Below, piece by piece: positions 1 to 9,859 of a stretch of 64,000 nt of DNA (position 1 is its first letter; each line of letters starts with the position of its first letter). The position numbers were made by a program, and so were the translations under genes. Origin of the DNA: Chrysophaeum taylorii (Eukaryota; Sar; Pelagophyceae; Pelagomonadales; Pelagomonadaceae); NCBI GenBank assembly GCA_029834535.1, contig JAQMWT010000096.1:1-64000 (forward strand). The letters are read 5' to 3'. The notes below the pieces were generated by a model, which was given only the letters and a program-made list of their open reading frames with translations, had not been told where the DNA came from and did no database searches.

Positions 1-2002
1 GCGTGTGAATCCGATTTACGGGCCCCGTGCAGCCAATGACGCCCAAAGGAATGGACCCGCCGCTGCTACGCTCGATGCTATGAGTCTACCTCCGGACATT
101 CAGGTGGATGACACTTCGTCTCCACGATCGACGGACGATGCGTCGCAGAGGATTATCTCGAGTGATAAGCGCGCACCTGTTTACACTCCCATCGAACGTC
201 ACGTGCCCTGTATTGCTGACGGGTAGATATTGTTGGGACGACGTACGTCGGGGACGACGCCTTCTTCTTTTTGCAGGCTCCCCGACGAACCGATTACAGA
301 CGTTTGCAGACGTTTGTGCAGATGTTTTATTCCTTTGACGATGGCAGACGTTTCTGTGTGCCGACATTTTTAGTGACGGGGCGATTGCCGATATTCTGAG
401 GGATGGAGTGGATGATAGGCCGAGGAAACGGCCGAGAAAATGAATACGAAAGCGGAAGAGACGAAGAATCTTATAACGCATGAACTGCCTTTGGAGCTCA
501 GTGAAAGCCCTGGCGTATTGCTCACGAACGAAGAGTTCAAAACATTTTCAGCCTGCGTATGATGATGGCTGTGGATAAAGAAAGATCCCGAACATACCAT
601 GAGGATGAGTATAGCTGCCGCCGGAATCGAATTTGGATGGGACGATCAGCATGCTGATACGAGGAAGATGAGCACGACGGTATGGATGAGTCACTGTTTC
701 TGAAAGAAACCGCCAGAGCGGGAAGTGCGATTCCGACCCCGAGGCATGGATTTATTCGCCAACGGCACGATTTACGTTTTTGGTCGGCAGTTTTGGCAAG
801 AAGACGACGCATGTGTCGATGTTTCGATAGACGAGACGATTGAGACAGTTCGATAGGCTTGGGAGCACCAGTCGCCTACAGGGACGATCCAGCAGGGTAA
901 TGGACCGCCGAACTGACGCCAGAGAGAGACAAAGATACAAGTGCCCCAGTCGAAGTTCGCGCCGGCACAGACGACGCCGATCGCGCGACGACGAATACGA
1001 CGGAGGCCGACACCAATATAATTTGGGTTGCGCTACGCTCGCGTTTACGACCCTTGCGGTCAACAGTTACCATTGGAGTGATGTGTACCCGAACACGGAC
1101 ACCCGCACCGACGACGCAGCCGACGCTCTGCTGCGGCCGCATTCGAAGATCTTGTCGCCCGCCGATGGACGAGCCACCCAACGACGTGCTGACCGATCGT
1201 CGGTCTTTGGCTTTACAGATTTATGAGGAGATGTTCGAGCGATGAACTCGAAGATTCGCGATGACCTGAAGCTCCACGGTACGGAGCGCGATTCAGATTC
1301 GGAAGATGAAGAAGCTACACCTTGCGAACCAGTGTCCGCGATAACGTTACTGACGAGTCGTCCACGGACGACCCACCGTTTGTTTTTGAGGAAGCCCTTC
1401 CTATCGGCTTATCTTTGGACCCTCCAGGGACGACCTTTGGCGACCAAACTGGCTGTGAGCCAGACAAGGATTTCTGCAGTGATAGCTCGTGTGATCGTTC
1501 GACGTATGAGCACGAGACCATCGCGAGTGACGCAGACGACGATCTTACGATAAAGTTGACGTCGGGGACGACGCCATCTTTTCCTGCGGACCCCGAAACG
1601 GTTTCGGCCACGACGGATCGAGCCACGGACACGCCGCCGGAAGAAAAGGATAGACTTAAGAAGAGATTAGCAGCGTTCTGGATCGGGACGAAGACGAGCC
1701 AACGTGGAACCTGCAGGATTGGTGGTGGACAGAACTCGGAACTTCTGCTAAAGAAGCCACCAGAACAACCGCTCAGCCACGGACTCGAAGCCGCAGCCGA
1801 CACGGAACCGATCGCCGATGATGGCGATGATCAACCAACGACGAACGAATCTACGGATGCGTTCTGAAAACGAAATGAATGAGTTATGGGAGGTCCTTTG
1901 CTTCCAAGAATAGCGAAGATCGGATCCCCACCAGCACTGATTCCTTGAGATTGTCTTGAGGAAGAGCGAAAGCCGCCAGATAAAGAGGCTGCCGCGAGCG
2001 TT
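1..2002 (+). other. Degenerate acidic gag-like 5' part of the element
   Basis: There is no long clean gene here, only short overlapping open stretches. The longest, 1322-1867, is a very acidic, Ser/Thr/Asp/Glu-rich, probably disordered protein. An adjoining frame (1242-1553) starts with an equally acidic segment and appears to be the same protein upstream of a frameshift. No zinc knuckle is visible. From its position before the protease it is probably the gag-like part of the retroelement, but no gag family is recognisable. Confidence 0.45.
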
Positions 2003-2560
2003 ATGTCGATGACGCCAACAACAGATGATACGAAAGCTCAAGCCGCGGTATCGATGCCCAACCCCGGAGATGAGCGAGTCAGAGCCCGATGTGCTCACAC
2101 TTCGTTGACGCCGCGAGATGGCAAGACGATCGAAGATGATTTGATTACCCTCCGTTGTTTAGATACGGGTACTCTTACGTTTATGGCCTGTCACATCTAC
2201 AGGAATCGGGACGGACCGAAATTCTCGACGACCATCGGTGTCGATGGAATGGCAGATGTTTCTTATATTTGCCGAGAAATGGTCAGAAAGTTGGCCAAAG
2301 ATCAGTTGATTTTCGATGAAGGCGAACTTCCGATTAAGCGCAAGCTGCACGGATCAGGGTTGAATACGACGACAATCTTTCGTTGGATCGCGATTCGGGT
2401 CGCCCTCGCCGACAACATCGCCGCCCCCCATTGTCGCTATTGTGGCCGATGCGAACTATCTGTTCCTGTTGGGAGGGCGCGATATACGAGTTTTAGGAGC
2501 CGTCGTGGACTACCCCCACGATCGAATTTGTTTATATCGAACCCAAGTCGTCTACGGGCG
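2003..2560 (+). pseudogene. Retroelement aspartic protease, split by a frameshift
   Basis: Around 2230-2260 the sequence encodes Val-Asp-Gly-Met-Ala-Asp-Val-Ser-Tyr-Ile, which lines up with the Asp-Ser/Thr-Gly-Ala-x-x-Ser-x-Ile active site of retroviral-type proteases but with Gly-Met where Ser/Thr-Gly is expected. The second half of the domain (Gly-Arg-Asp-Ile-Arg-Val-Leu-Gly, then a Val-Asp strand) is in another frame, at the start of the methyltransferase ORF near 2470-2530. The shift coincides with a C6 run at 2424-2429. The altered active site could mean the protease is dead or divergent. Confidence 0.55.
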
Positions 2561-4562
2561 CAAGAAGATTAAGTTCAAGGATGAACGAATCGATGCACCC
2601 ATCGTGACCTTTCGATCTATTTACGATCGAGGCCCGATAACAGTGCCGATTTACAATCATCAACACGATGCATTTCGGAAGAGTCTCGACCTAGTCAAGA
2701 CTCGAGTTTACGCTCGCTTGAGCACGATTAAAGATCTCCGAAGCCCGCCGCCGGAACGGACGGTAGCCTTGGCTACGCGGGGACATGCTACGACCAAATT
2801 CTCCCCAGCTCCGGGAGAAGACGCGCGAGGAGCAGTGGCTTACGCTGCGCGCGCGCTTCAAATCGAGCCCGGTCGAACTTACAATCTACGGGTTATTTTG
2901 TCGAAGCCTATGGAAATGGGACAGGTTTTCATCGCTACGTTTGCTGAGAACGAGCAGTTTGGAGTTGTCGAAGGAATGTGTTCTTCTTGCGAAGAGCACG
3001 ACCGATCCGCTGCTCGGGTTGCGGTTACTGCCGCGGAAGAAGTGCCGACGGTCGTCACTCAAGGCGAAGTCCTTGCAATTGGCGATATCGTTAGGTACAA
3101 AGATGAGTTGAACGTCTCTACGATCAACGAACTTACGAAAGAATGTGAAGAAGGATACGACAAGGGGAACCTTTCTTTCACCGTTTCCGTCGCTAGTCAT
3201 TTGACGCATTGCGACGCGTCTCCCCCGCCGATGTTGCTGAGCACGGCGCAGAAGGACGCTGCGACCGCTATGGCGGACAAGTCCTCCCTCAAACGACCCG
3301 AAGGCGACGACGATTTTGCTCGAAGCTCGGAAGAAGATGAAAAGAAGTGCCGCGAGATCACCGAAGCGGAGATCCGTCGCCGATACGAAAAGGTTCAATG
3401 GCTTCCAATCACTTATCGCAAGGTGGTGATGCTGTTCAGTGGAGCCGGAGGCAGTACTTTAGGTCTCCAACGAGCCAACGAATTGTGTGGGACGTCGTTT
3501 CGAGTCGTGCTAGCACTCGATGCGTCGGACACCGCCAACCAGATCCACCATAAGAATTTTCCGAACATTCCTGTGGTGCAGCACACACTGTGTGTTTGCT
3601 ATGTTACAACCTTACGGTTGATTGAATCTTATTTACCCAACGCGGAATGGTCGTCGTCGATGTGTATCGCGTCGCCACCCTGCGTACACTCCGCTCTGTG
3701 CAACTTGACTTCCAGTGATGTTGAGAAGGGAGTCACCGCTACCCACTGGACGATGAAATTATGCAAGATGGCTGGTTTCTTCATCTGGTTGATAGAGCAG
3801 GAGGCCTCGATTATTTCTTACGTTGCACGTTTGCACCCTTACGTGTACGTCGTCAATTTTTATGACATAACGCCCAGTTTGATGAGCTGTCGCGTGCGAT
3901 TGTTGGTTTCCAGCCACCCGCTCCATTTGCGGGCAGTTCCAAAGACTCGCAAGAATATGCAGCAAGGGTTCGCCGCCGCACTTGGCTACGCCGACGAACG
4001 ACATTTACTTCAGATGAACAATTTAGGATCATCGCGAGCCGCGACAGACGCAGCTTACACCGTTACGCGATTCCCGCTTCGTGTAGGACCGCACCGTTCC
4101 GATTACAGATCTTTGAATCTGAAAATGACTTCGGAGTTGCTGACAATGCCCCTTGATTTTGATTGGGCCGGCTTCTCCAGGACGACCTCGTTGAAACACT
4201 TGGCGTCCGTCGTGCCACCAGACACGATGACCTTATTAGTACTCGATCTGCACAACTCTGTGACCAAGGATTTTCACTTGAGCGGCGAAGCTTTGCCGTC
4301 GGCGTTGAGTCCTGCAGACCGACCGTTTGATTATTATTTGCAAATTGATGAAACCACCCTTCGTCACGTACAAGCTCCGCTGTTAAACACGCGCACATGT
4401 GTCGTAAGATGGGTATCGACTGATGATCTCCAAGATCGCACCAAATGGAAACCTCCAGAGGTACCGTTGATTCCGCCTGCAACAGATGAGCCGGGGACGT
4501 CTCATGCTTCTTCTGCTGCCCCCCCCTCGACAACCAAATTTGGACGTTCCGCCAGATCCTGA
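2442..4562 (+). CDS. C5-cytosine DNA methyltransferase domain of the retroelement polyprotein
   Basis: This 706-codon frame begins with the end of the protease and then carries a Dcm/DNMT-type methyltransferase, which would transfer methyl from SAM to carbon 5 of cytosine. Visible motifs: I, Phe-Ser-Gly-Ala-Gly-Gly-Ser-Thr-Leu-Gly-Leu (about 3433-3465), the SAM-binding loop; II, Leu-Ala-Leu-Asp-Ala-Ser followed by Asn-Phe-Pro; IV, Ala-Ser-Pro-Pro-Cys with the catalytic Cys codon at 3681-3683; a VI-like Ile-Glu-Gln in place of Glu-Asn-Val; a VIII-like Ser-Cys-Arg-Val-Arg-Leu-Leu. Near the end, His-Leu-Ala-Ser-Val-Val-Pro-Pro could be motif X with the usual Gly-Asn lost. The ORF ends just after a C8 run (4519-4526), beyond which RT continues in the +1 frame. 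Target specificity and activity cannot be read from the sequence. Confidence 0.85.
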   Translation: MADANYLFLLGGRDIRVLGAVVDYPHDRICLYRTQVVYGRKKIKFKDERIDAPIVTFRSIYDRGPITVPIYNHQHDAFRKSLDLVKTRVYARLSTIKDLRSPPPERTVALATRGHATTKFSPAPGEDARGAVAYAARALQIEPGRTYNLRVILSKPMEMGQVFIATFAENEQFGVVEGMCSSCEEHDRSAARVAVTAAEEVPTVVTQGEVLAIGDIVRYKDELNVSTINELTKECEEGYDKGNLSFTVSVASHLTHCDASPPPMLLSTAQKDAATAMADKSSLKRPEGDDDFARSSEEDEKKCREITEAEIRRRYEKVQWLPITYRKVVMLFSGAGGSTLGLQRANELCGTSFRVVLALDASDTANQIHHKNFPNIPVVQHTLCVCYVTTLRLIESYLPNAEWSSSMCIASPPCVHSALCNLTSSDVEKGVTATHWTMKLCKMAGFFIWLIEQEASIISYVARLHPYVYVVNFYDITPSLMSCRVRLLVSSHPLHLRAVPKTRKNMQQGFAAALGYADERHLLQMNNLGSSRAATDAAYTVTRFPLRVGPHRSDYRSLNLKMTSELLTMPLDFDWAGFSRTTSLKHLASVVPPDTMTLLVLDLHNSVTKDFHLSGEALPSALSPADRPFDYYLQIDETTLRHVQAPLLNTRTCVVRWVSTDDLQDRTKWKPPEVPLIPPATDEPGTSHASSAAPPSTTKFGRSARS

Positions 4563-5952
4563 GCGAGATCGGGAACCGAAGATTAAGAGCGAGCCGAAGG
4601 TTCGTGTCGAGAGGATCAACAAAAGCCACCCGGAAGTGAGACTAAAATATGATAAAACGTTTGATGTGCCATGGAAAGATGCGCGCGATGCTGAGGGTGC
4701 ACCGCTGCCGCAAACTCCTGAGCATGTCAAGGATAATAAAGCCATGAAAGTCCAAGTTCCTACGAACAAAGAAGTTGATAAGGTTGTTCAGGAGCTGGGA
4801 ATTCCTGACAATCCGCACTTAGATGACGAGGCGAAACTGATGCTCCGTCACTGTGTGCAATATTCTTGGGCCTTTTTCGACCCGATCATGAGACCTGTGG
4901 ACTCACCTCCTGTGTCTCAACGATTCAAAGACGCGAATCCGCGACCGATTAAGATGACGCCCTACCGATTGACGCCTGCGAAGCTCGATTGTCTCCGCAA
5001 GCAGATCAGCGAGTGGTGCCGGGATGGAGTCATTCGCCCGGCCAACTCACCTTGGGGCTTTCCTGTGTTGATGCTTCCGAAGAAAAGAGCTGAGATTGGA
5101 ACGTCCAACGCGTTCCGTGCTGCAGTTGACTTACGTCAGCTCAACGATCAACTGGTCAATGACAGTTGGCCGAACATTCGACAAGATGATGCTTTAGCTT
5201 TTCTCGCTATGCGACGATGGCGGACATGCATTGATATTAGATGGGGATACCACAACCTTCGTCTGGATCCGGCAGCGCAAGATGCTGTCACGACGGTTAG
5301 CCCACTTGGCGCTCATAGTTTCTTGCGATTACCTCTAGGTGTGAAGACGGCCGGAGCTCTGTTCTGCAAGCAAATGGCGAGCGACCTTTCGAAATGGATG
5401 TATCGAGACTTGGTTGCGTTTGTTGACGATATTATGATGGGGTCCGACGATCTTCATAGACATTTACAAGTTTTGATCGAAGTGATGTGTCATTTGGCAC
5501 AGAGAGGGTACAGCGGTCGAACCGCGAAGTTCCACCTCAAGGATGATATAGAATTTCTGGGACACATTTCGACCCCAGAAGGCTTGAAGCCGAATTCGAA
5601 GACGCTGGAAGCACTGCAGAAGATGCCGATTCCAGGTACTTTACCGAATACTTCCTCGAAGACCCAGATACGCTCTTTTATCGGCATGAGTAATTATTGC
5701 CGGCGATATGTGAAGGGCTATTCGAAGATCGTGGAACCGCTAAGACGATTATGCCTCGAAGGTGTAAAGTTCGAGTGGACGCCCGAGTGTCAGAAAGCTT
5801 GGGATACGATTATTGAAGCTTTGGTTGATTCCCGTGGAGTCTACCACCCCGATTACGATCTGCCTTTCAGATCTGATCAGATGCTTCCAAGGATGGACTT
5901 GGAGCGTGTCTCTTCAGGATTGTCGAAGTCAAGGACGATGCCGGAAGAGTGA
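4486..5952 (+). pseudogene. Ty3/gypsy reverse transcriptase
   Basis: The real protein probably joins this frame at the C8 run at 4519-4526. A hydrophilic linker leads into a typical gypsy RT: a Pro-Tyr-Arg-Leu-Thr-Pro segment, a Val-Ile-Arg-Pro-Ala-Asn-Ser-Pro-Trp-Gly motif, Ala-Val-Asp-Leu-Arg-Gln-Leu-Asn, the Leu-Pro-Leu-Gly-Val-Lys-Thr-Ala block and the polymerase active site Phe-Val-Asp-Asp (5419-5430). The connection domain follows (Arg-Ser-Phe-Ile-Gly-Met-Ser-Asn-Tyr). Near 5870-5880 a tandem CAGAT repeat shifts the frame, so the first RNase H segment is read out of frame and the ORF ends at a false stop. Confidence 0.9.
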
Positions 5953-6722
5953 CTCGAGAAGAACGAGTGATTGAATATTGGAGCAGAGCTGTGCCGAAGG
6001 AGATGCGCAATTATGAGCCCCGTCGGTTAGAGCTACTGGCAGTAATACTTTCTCTAGAGCACTTTCGAGCCTACATAGAAGGGCACCGGACTGTTTTGGA
6101 GACCGATCACCGAAATTTGACGTTTTTACGTAAGGCGGCGCACTCGTCTGGACAGCTTGCTCGTTGGGCGATGTGCCTCGCCAATCTTGACCCTGAACTT
6201 GGTTACAAGCCGGGAAAGTCACCGGGAATGAGTATCCCTGACTGTCTCTCCCGCAATCCGATAGACCAAGTCATCGAGACTGACGAGTTTGGAGAACCTT
6301 TGAACCACGCTTATCTGGTGTTCCAAGAGCTTCCCCGACCTGTTGATGACCGAGGAGTTCCCGTCTCCGGCTGCCACTTCATAATGTCGTTTGTTACGAC
6401 CGAACTGCCGGAAGACGAAGACGAAGACCCTGAAAAGGATCCGATAAAATTGGCTACGTCTCACGCTACAAGACAACGTCGGAAGAACCGTGCGCGCGAT
6501 GAGCCGGAGATCTTCAAGGGCGCAGCCGCTTACAAAGATTATATCGATAAAATACCCGATAATATGACGCTCGCTGAGATCGCACGTGAGCAAGAATCTG
6601 ATGCTACTTGCGAGGATATTCGCTACCGAATGGTCAGACGCCGCGACGTTCCCGAGCGTACGAACGATTCGAAGTTGTTAAAGACGTTCTTTACCGCATT
6701 TCTGCTGATTTGCACCCGATGA
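5874..6722 (+). pseudogene. Ty3/gypsy RNase H domain
   Basis: Directly after the CAGAT-associated frameshift this frame reads Ser-Asp-Ala-Ser-Lys-Asp-Gly-Leu-Gly-Ala (first catalytic Asp), then Tyr-Trp-Ser-Arg-Ala, Tyr-Glu-Pro-Arg-Arg-Leu-Glu-Leu-Leu-Ala (catalytic Glu) and Glu-Thr-Asp-His-Arg-Asn-Leu (Asp codon 6105-6107). This is the gypsy RNase H that removes RNA from the RNA/DNA hybrid. A conserved Asp-Cys-Leu-Ser-Arg closes the domain. Beyond about 6400 comes a charged linker to the integrase. Homology leaves this frame near 6660 and continues in the frame of 6608-6817, a second frameshift. Confidence 0.88.
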
Positions 6723-8065
6723 TTGTTGCACCTGCTACGTTGCGCAAGCGCATTATTCGACTCTACCATGACGCTCCGGTTAACGGTGGTCATATGGGAC
6801 GTCACAGTACCGTCTAGGCTATCCAAGAACGATTTTGGTGGCCCCACATGTCGAACGAAGTTGGAGTCTTCATTGCTGAATGTTTAGTTTGCCAGAAAGC
6901 TCGTACGCCTGAGCCGAAACGAGCTGGACTCTTGCAGCAGCCCGTCTACGATGGTGATGGTGCTGTTCTTTGCATGGATTTATTTGGACCTTTGCCCAGC
7001 GCTGGTCCCGAGACGTATCTTCTAGTATTTTTTGATCCGTTCTCGCATTTCTTGATTCTGGATGTTTTGAACGATAAGACTGCCGAGTCTGTCCTCGAGT
7101 CTTTTGTCATTAACATCCTCCTCAAGGGCTACTTGCCCCAGATGATTCGTACCGACAACGGTAAAGAGTTCGTGAACAAGTTGATGCGCGAGTTTTGCCA
7201 TCTCTTTAACACGCGATACCAAACTACGATTCCTTATCATGCCCAGTCGAACCCGGCTGAGCGTGTTAACCGATTTATCAAGGCCTTCCTCCGTGCTTGC
7301 CTTCAGGGCCGGAACATTACGGATTGGCCCGACTTTGCCCATTATATTGCGTTTTATTACAACCGCAAGTTTATTCCAGGCACGCAGATTTCTCCCTTTA
7401 TGCTGTGCCTGAACCGTCAGCCGATGTTGCCGACTGACTACACGCTTATGGACTTTGATACGCGATTATTGCCGAAGACTCGCTCTGATGCAGTCGCCGA
7501 AACTCGTGAACGATTGAAGTATTATACGAAGATCGTCCGCGAGGCTCGTGATAAAGCTTTGAAGAAACAACGATTGGCCTACAATGCCGATCATGTTGAT
7601 GTTGAATACAAGGAAGGATCGCACGTTTTGCTCTACATTCCTTTCCTCCAGAACAAACTTCGACCGGAATGGCGCGGACCGTTTATTATCAAGGAACGCC
7701 TTTCCCCGGTCACCTATAGGATTGAGTCTCTCGACTCTCCGCCCGAAGAGCGACGTGTTCATGTTAGTCAGATCACGCCTGTGATGGTACCTCCGATCGT
7801 TGATCAAACCATCCGCAAACCCGAAGAAACCTACCGTGATGATTATCAGCACGGTAAGTTTGTTGTTTTCCGGATTCCTGACCGGAAGCGCTCTGATTGG
7901 CGCAAGAAGATTTATGTTGCTGAAGTTTGCGAGCCTTACGATTACCAAAATGATCGTGTTGCTCTACATTTCTACTCCGATTTTTGTCCGAACGATGATG
8001 TCGCTTATTTCAAGCCGACCTCACCTTTCGCACCGCACGCTCAAGCCCGAGTTCAAGGACGTTGA
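6608..8065 (+). pseudogene. Ty3/gypsy integrase with GPF module, interrupted by a TAG
   Basis: The frame starts with a typical gypsy lead-in (Val-Leu-Tyr-Arg). The HHCC zinc-binding region has His-Met-Gly-Arg-His before, and Cys-Leu-Val-Cys after, an in-frame TAG at 6815-6817. The catalytic core is complete: Asp in Cys-Met-Asp-Leu-Phe-Gly (codon 6977-6979), Asp in Arg-Thr-Asp-Asn-Gly (7154-7156) and Glu in Asn-Pro-Ala-Glu-Arg (7259-7261). A GPY/F-type module (Trp-Arg-Gly-Pro-Phe) follows near 7670, then a further basic/aromatic segment that is not a recognisable chromodomain. The single stop would need readthrough, or it marks a dead copy. Confidence 0.9.
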
Positions 8066-8267
8066 AGGTCGAAGTTTCACCGACAAGTCCAGAATTTCCT
8101 CCAACACAACTCCTTGTGTCACGGATTTCGCTCCGCACGAGATTGATGTGTTGATCCCCAAGTTTACTTTACGCAGTGGCCGAGTTCCTGAACCGGTCAT
8201 CACCCGCGTTTACCAGAAGATTCGTTCACGAGATGCTCGTAAGGCGAAGCCGCGCTCCTCGCGCTAG
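8043..8267 (+). pseudogene. C-terminal tail of the retroelement polyprotein
   Basis: The integrase frame ends at 8065, but protein-like sequence continues in the next frame from about 8043 to the stop at 8265-8267. It contains Leu-Arg-Ser-Gly-Arg-Val-Pro-Glu-Pro, resembling the Ser-Gly-Arg-x-x-x-Pro tail of many gypsy polyproteins, and ends in a Lys/Arg-rich stretch. I read it as the true C-terminus displaced by a one-step frameshift near 8045. No catalytic function is assigned. Confidence 0.5.
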
Positions 8268-8384
8268 CATCTCGCTGGGGCAGCTCGAATTCTTACCAGA
8301 GGAGTCCTGTGCCGGCAACTCCCGCCACGTAAGGCTTACCCCTCTTCTAGGCCCCCCCTTATCAGGGGCACCGTACTCCGTTCT

Positions 8385-8414
8385 GATGATGTCAGTTTTC
8401 TCTATGACATCATC
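8385..8414. repeat. 10-bp perfect inverted repeat with bZIP-like half sites
   Basis: GATGATGTCA (8385-8394) and TGACATCATC (8405-8414) are exact reverse complements separated by 10 nt. The arms contain TGATGTCA and TGACATCA, which resemble CRE/bZIP binding sites. It lies shortly after the retroelement coding end, inside its likely 3' LTR. It could be a promoter element of the LTR or an RNA hairpin. Confidence 0.6.
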
Positions 8415-9018
8415 TTCCCTGATTTCTGTGATTCAACTGTTTTTAATCATAATTTGACATAAAGCAACAGCCGATCCTCAAGTAGTGAGGACCAGGCACG
8501 GAAGTTGTTTGTGGTTGCGTGGCGGGAGAACGGCCATCCTCGTCCAGTGACTCCATCAAGGGCACGGACGCGAGCGGCGAGCCAGGATTCGAAGGCACGC
8601 CAGGTAGGCCTAAATTCTCCTTACGCCACACTGTTGTTCTGCGAGCTGTTGTCGCGCTAAAACGCCAAGCACCTTGGGCCTGAAGTAAAGTGATTACGGG
8701 GGCTGCATTGAGTCCTTGCGCCGAAGTCGATGTCAGAGCGCATTTGATTAACTTACTAACTAGCTTCTAACTTCTGTCATCTCCGTTCTTTGCCTGCCTG
8801 CCCCTTTGCTCTTTTCTTGCTTATTGCTTCATCGTTATCCGAAGTCCCCTTAGTCTTTCTTTGAAATCCTCAATTTTGACTAAGTTCAAAATTGACTCGT
8901 CGAGCCTGCCTGCCTGCCCGCCTGATTAAATTGTGAAGCGTCGCTCTTCGAGTCGTTCTGCGAGCGTGGCTTAACCCCATATTAGTCCCAGTTCTTTTCT
9001 TTTCCCTTGACATCTTCC

Positions 9019-9057
9019 GCACACACCCCCCTCTTAGCAGTCGACATTTAAAGACAT
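9019..9057 (+). repeat. 39-bp dispersed motif, copy 1
   Basis: Contains CAGTCGACATTTAAAGACAT preceded by an ACACACCCCCCTCTTAG-type segment. The same motif occurs at 25091-25129 (same strand, one substitution plus slightly different edges) and twice inverted at 28749-28790 and 28809-28845. All copies are outside recognised coding domains. Function unknown. Confidence 0.85.
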
Positions 9058-9335
9058 CTTCTACAGCTCCTTGCGTCACTCCTTTTTGCCCTGCTCACAA
9101 CTTCCTACTTCTACCCGCACCTACATTCGTTCCTGCTTCATTTTTGTATTCATCCTTGTTTCCCTCTGCGCTCGTCCATTCTTGCTCTTGATTTCATTGT
9201 TGACTCTACTAAGAATTGCCAAAATACATCCTTGTATGCTGTATTGTTTTAGTCGAATTTGAACTTTGAGGAAGTTTTCGAAAAGTTGCTAGCTCACCAG
9301 CTGAAGTTGCCGCTTCTTCTCCATAAGACTTAGTT

Positions 9336-9826
9336 ATGCGCGATGATGAGGAAGTGCGTGGGCTCAGGGAAGACCTCGCTCGTTGTAAGGCGAACTGCAG
9401 CAAGCTAGGCGCCAAGGCCGAGAAATCAGAGCGCCAGCTCAAGATGTCACGCGCCTCTACCCAAGGTTTTGCGGGCGGAGCTCTTGCCGAACCCAACGAG
9501 AAGCTCGAGAATGTAAGGCGGGAACTGCACGACATTCGGCGCGAGGCACTACCAAGAAAAGTTCCTTGACGCCGTCAATCGCTAGAAGCACCTCGAAGAA
9601 GCCTCGCGGGTATTGGTTCTCCACCGCCAGAACGCGCTGGATCGCGAGAAGCGCGCGCACAACGGCGAGGTTAGCGCGAGGGGTGAGAAGGCGCGCTCCA
9701 ATTCAAGACCGAAGGGCTCTTGGCAAAGCAAAAGGCCGTCAACGTCCGACTCCACTCACTATAAGATCGCGAGCCTTGTTCGCGACCAGAAAGGGCTGTG
9801 AAAAGACGGCTTCCAGGGGGCGATGA
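9336..9826 (+). pseudogene. Decayed coiled-coil ORF fragments
   Basis: 9336-9569 encodes 77 residues rich in Glu, Arg, Lys and Leu with coiled-coil-like spacing. In a shifted frame (9613-9801) a further basic, helical stretch follows. They look like pieces of one charged helical protein broken by frameshifts, but I recognise no family. The location between a retroelement and hairpin repeats suggests a dead mobile-element ORF. A host pseudogene is equally possible. Confidence 0.3.
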
Positions 9827-9859
9827 CACGACGGTCCCCCCTACCCTCCGCACGAAAAT

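Larger units (their letters stand above)
1..8267 (+). mobile_element. Ty3/gypsy-like LTR retrotransposon encoding a C5-DNA methyltransferase
   Basis: Coding order on the plus strand is an acidic gag-like region, aspartic protease, C5-cytosine methyltransferase, reverse transcriptase, RNase H, zinc-binding plus DDE integrase, GPF module and a C-terminal tail. RT before RNase H before integrase is the Ty3/gypsy order. Catalytic residues of methyltransferase, RT, RNase H and integrase are all present. The reading frame changes near 2425, 4520, 5875, 6660 and 8045, and there is a TAG at 6815-6817. The copy is therefore either decayed or carries sequence errors; two of the shifts lie at C-runs. 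Base and codon use is more AT-rich than in the host genes, with many CGA arginines. The 5' LTR lies outside the window and no LTR pair can be shown. Confidence 0.9.
8268..9335. other. Non-coding region after the retroelement, probably including its 3' LTR
   Basis: No ORF here looks like a gene. From its position the 3' LTR should start soon after 8270. Candidate starts such as TGTGCCGGC near 8311 cannot be tested because the 5' LTR is not in the window. The stretch contains an inverted repeat (8385-8414), pyrimidine-rich sequence with GCCTGCCTGCC-type runs near 8795 and 8905, and one copy of a 39-bp motif (9019-9057) found elsewhere in the window. Confidence 0.5.
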
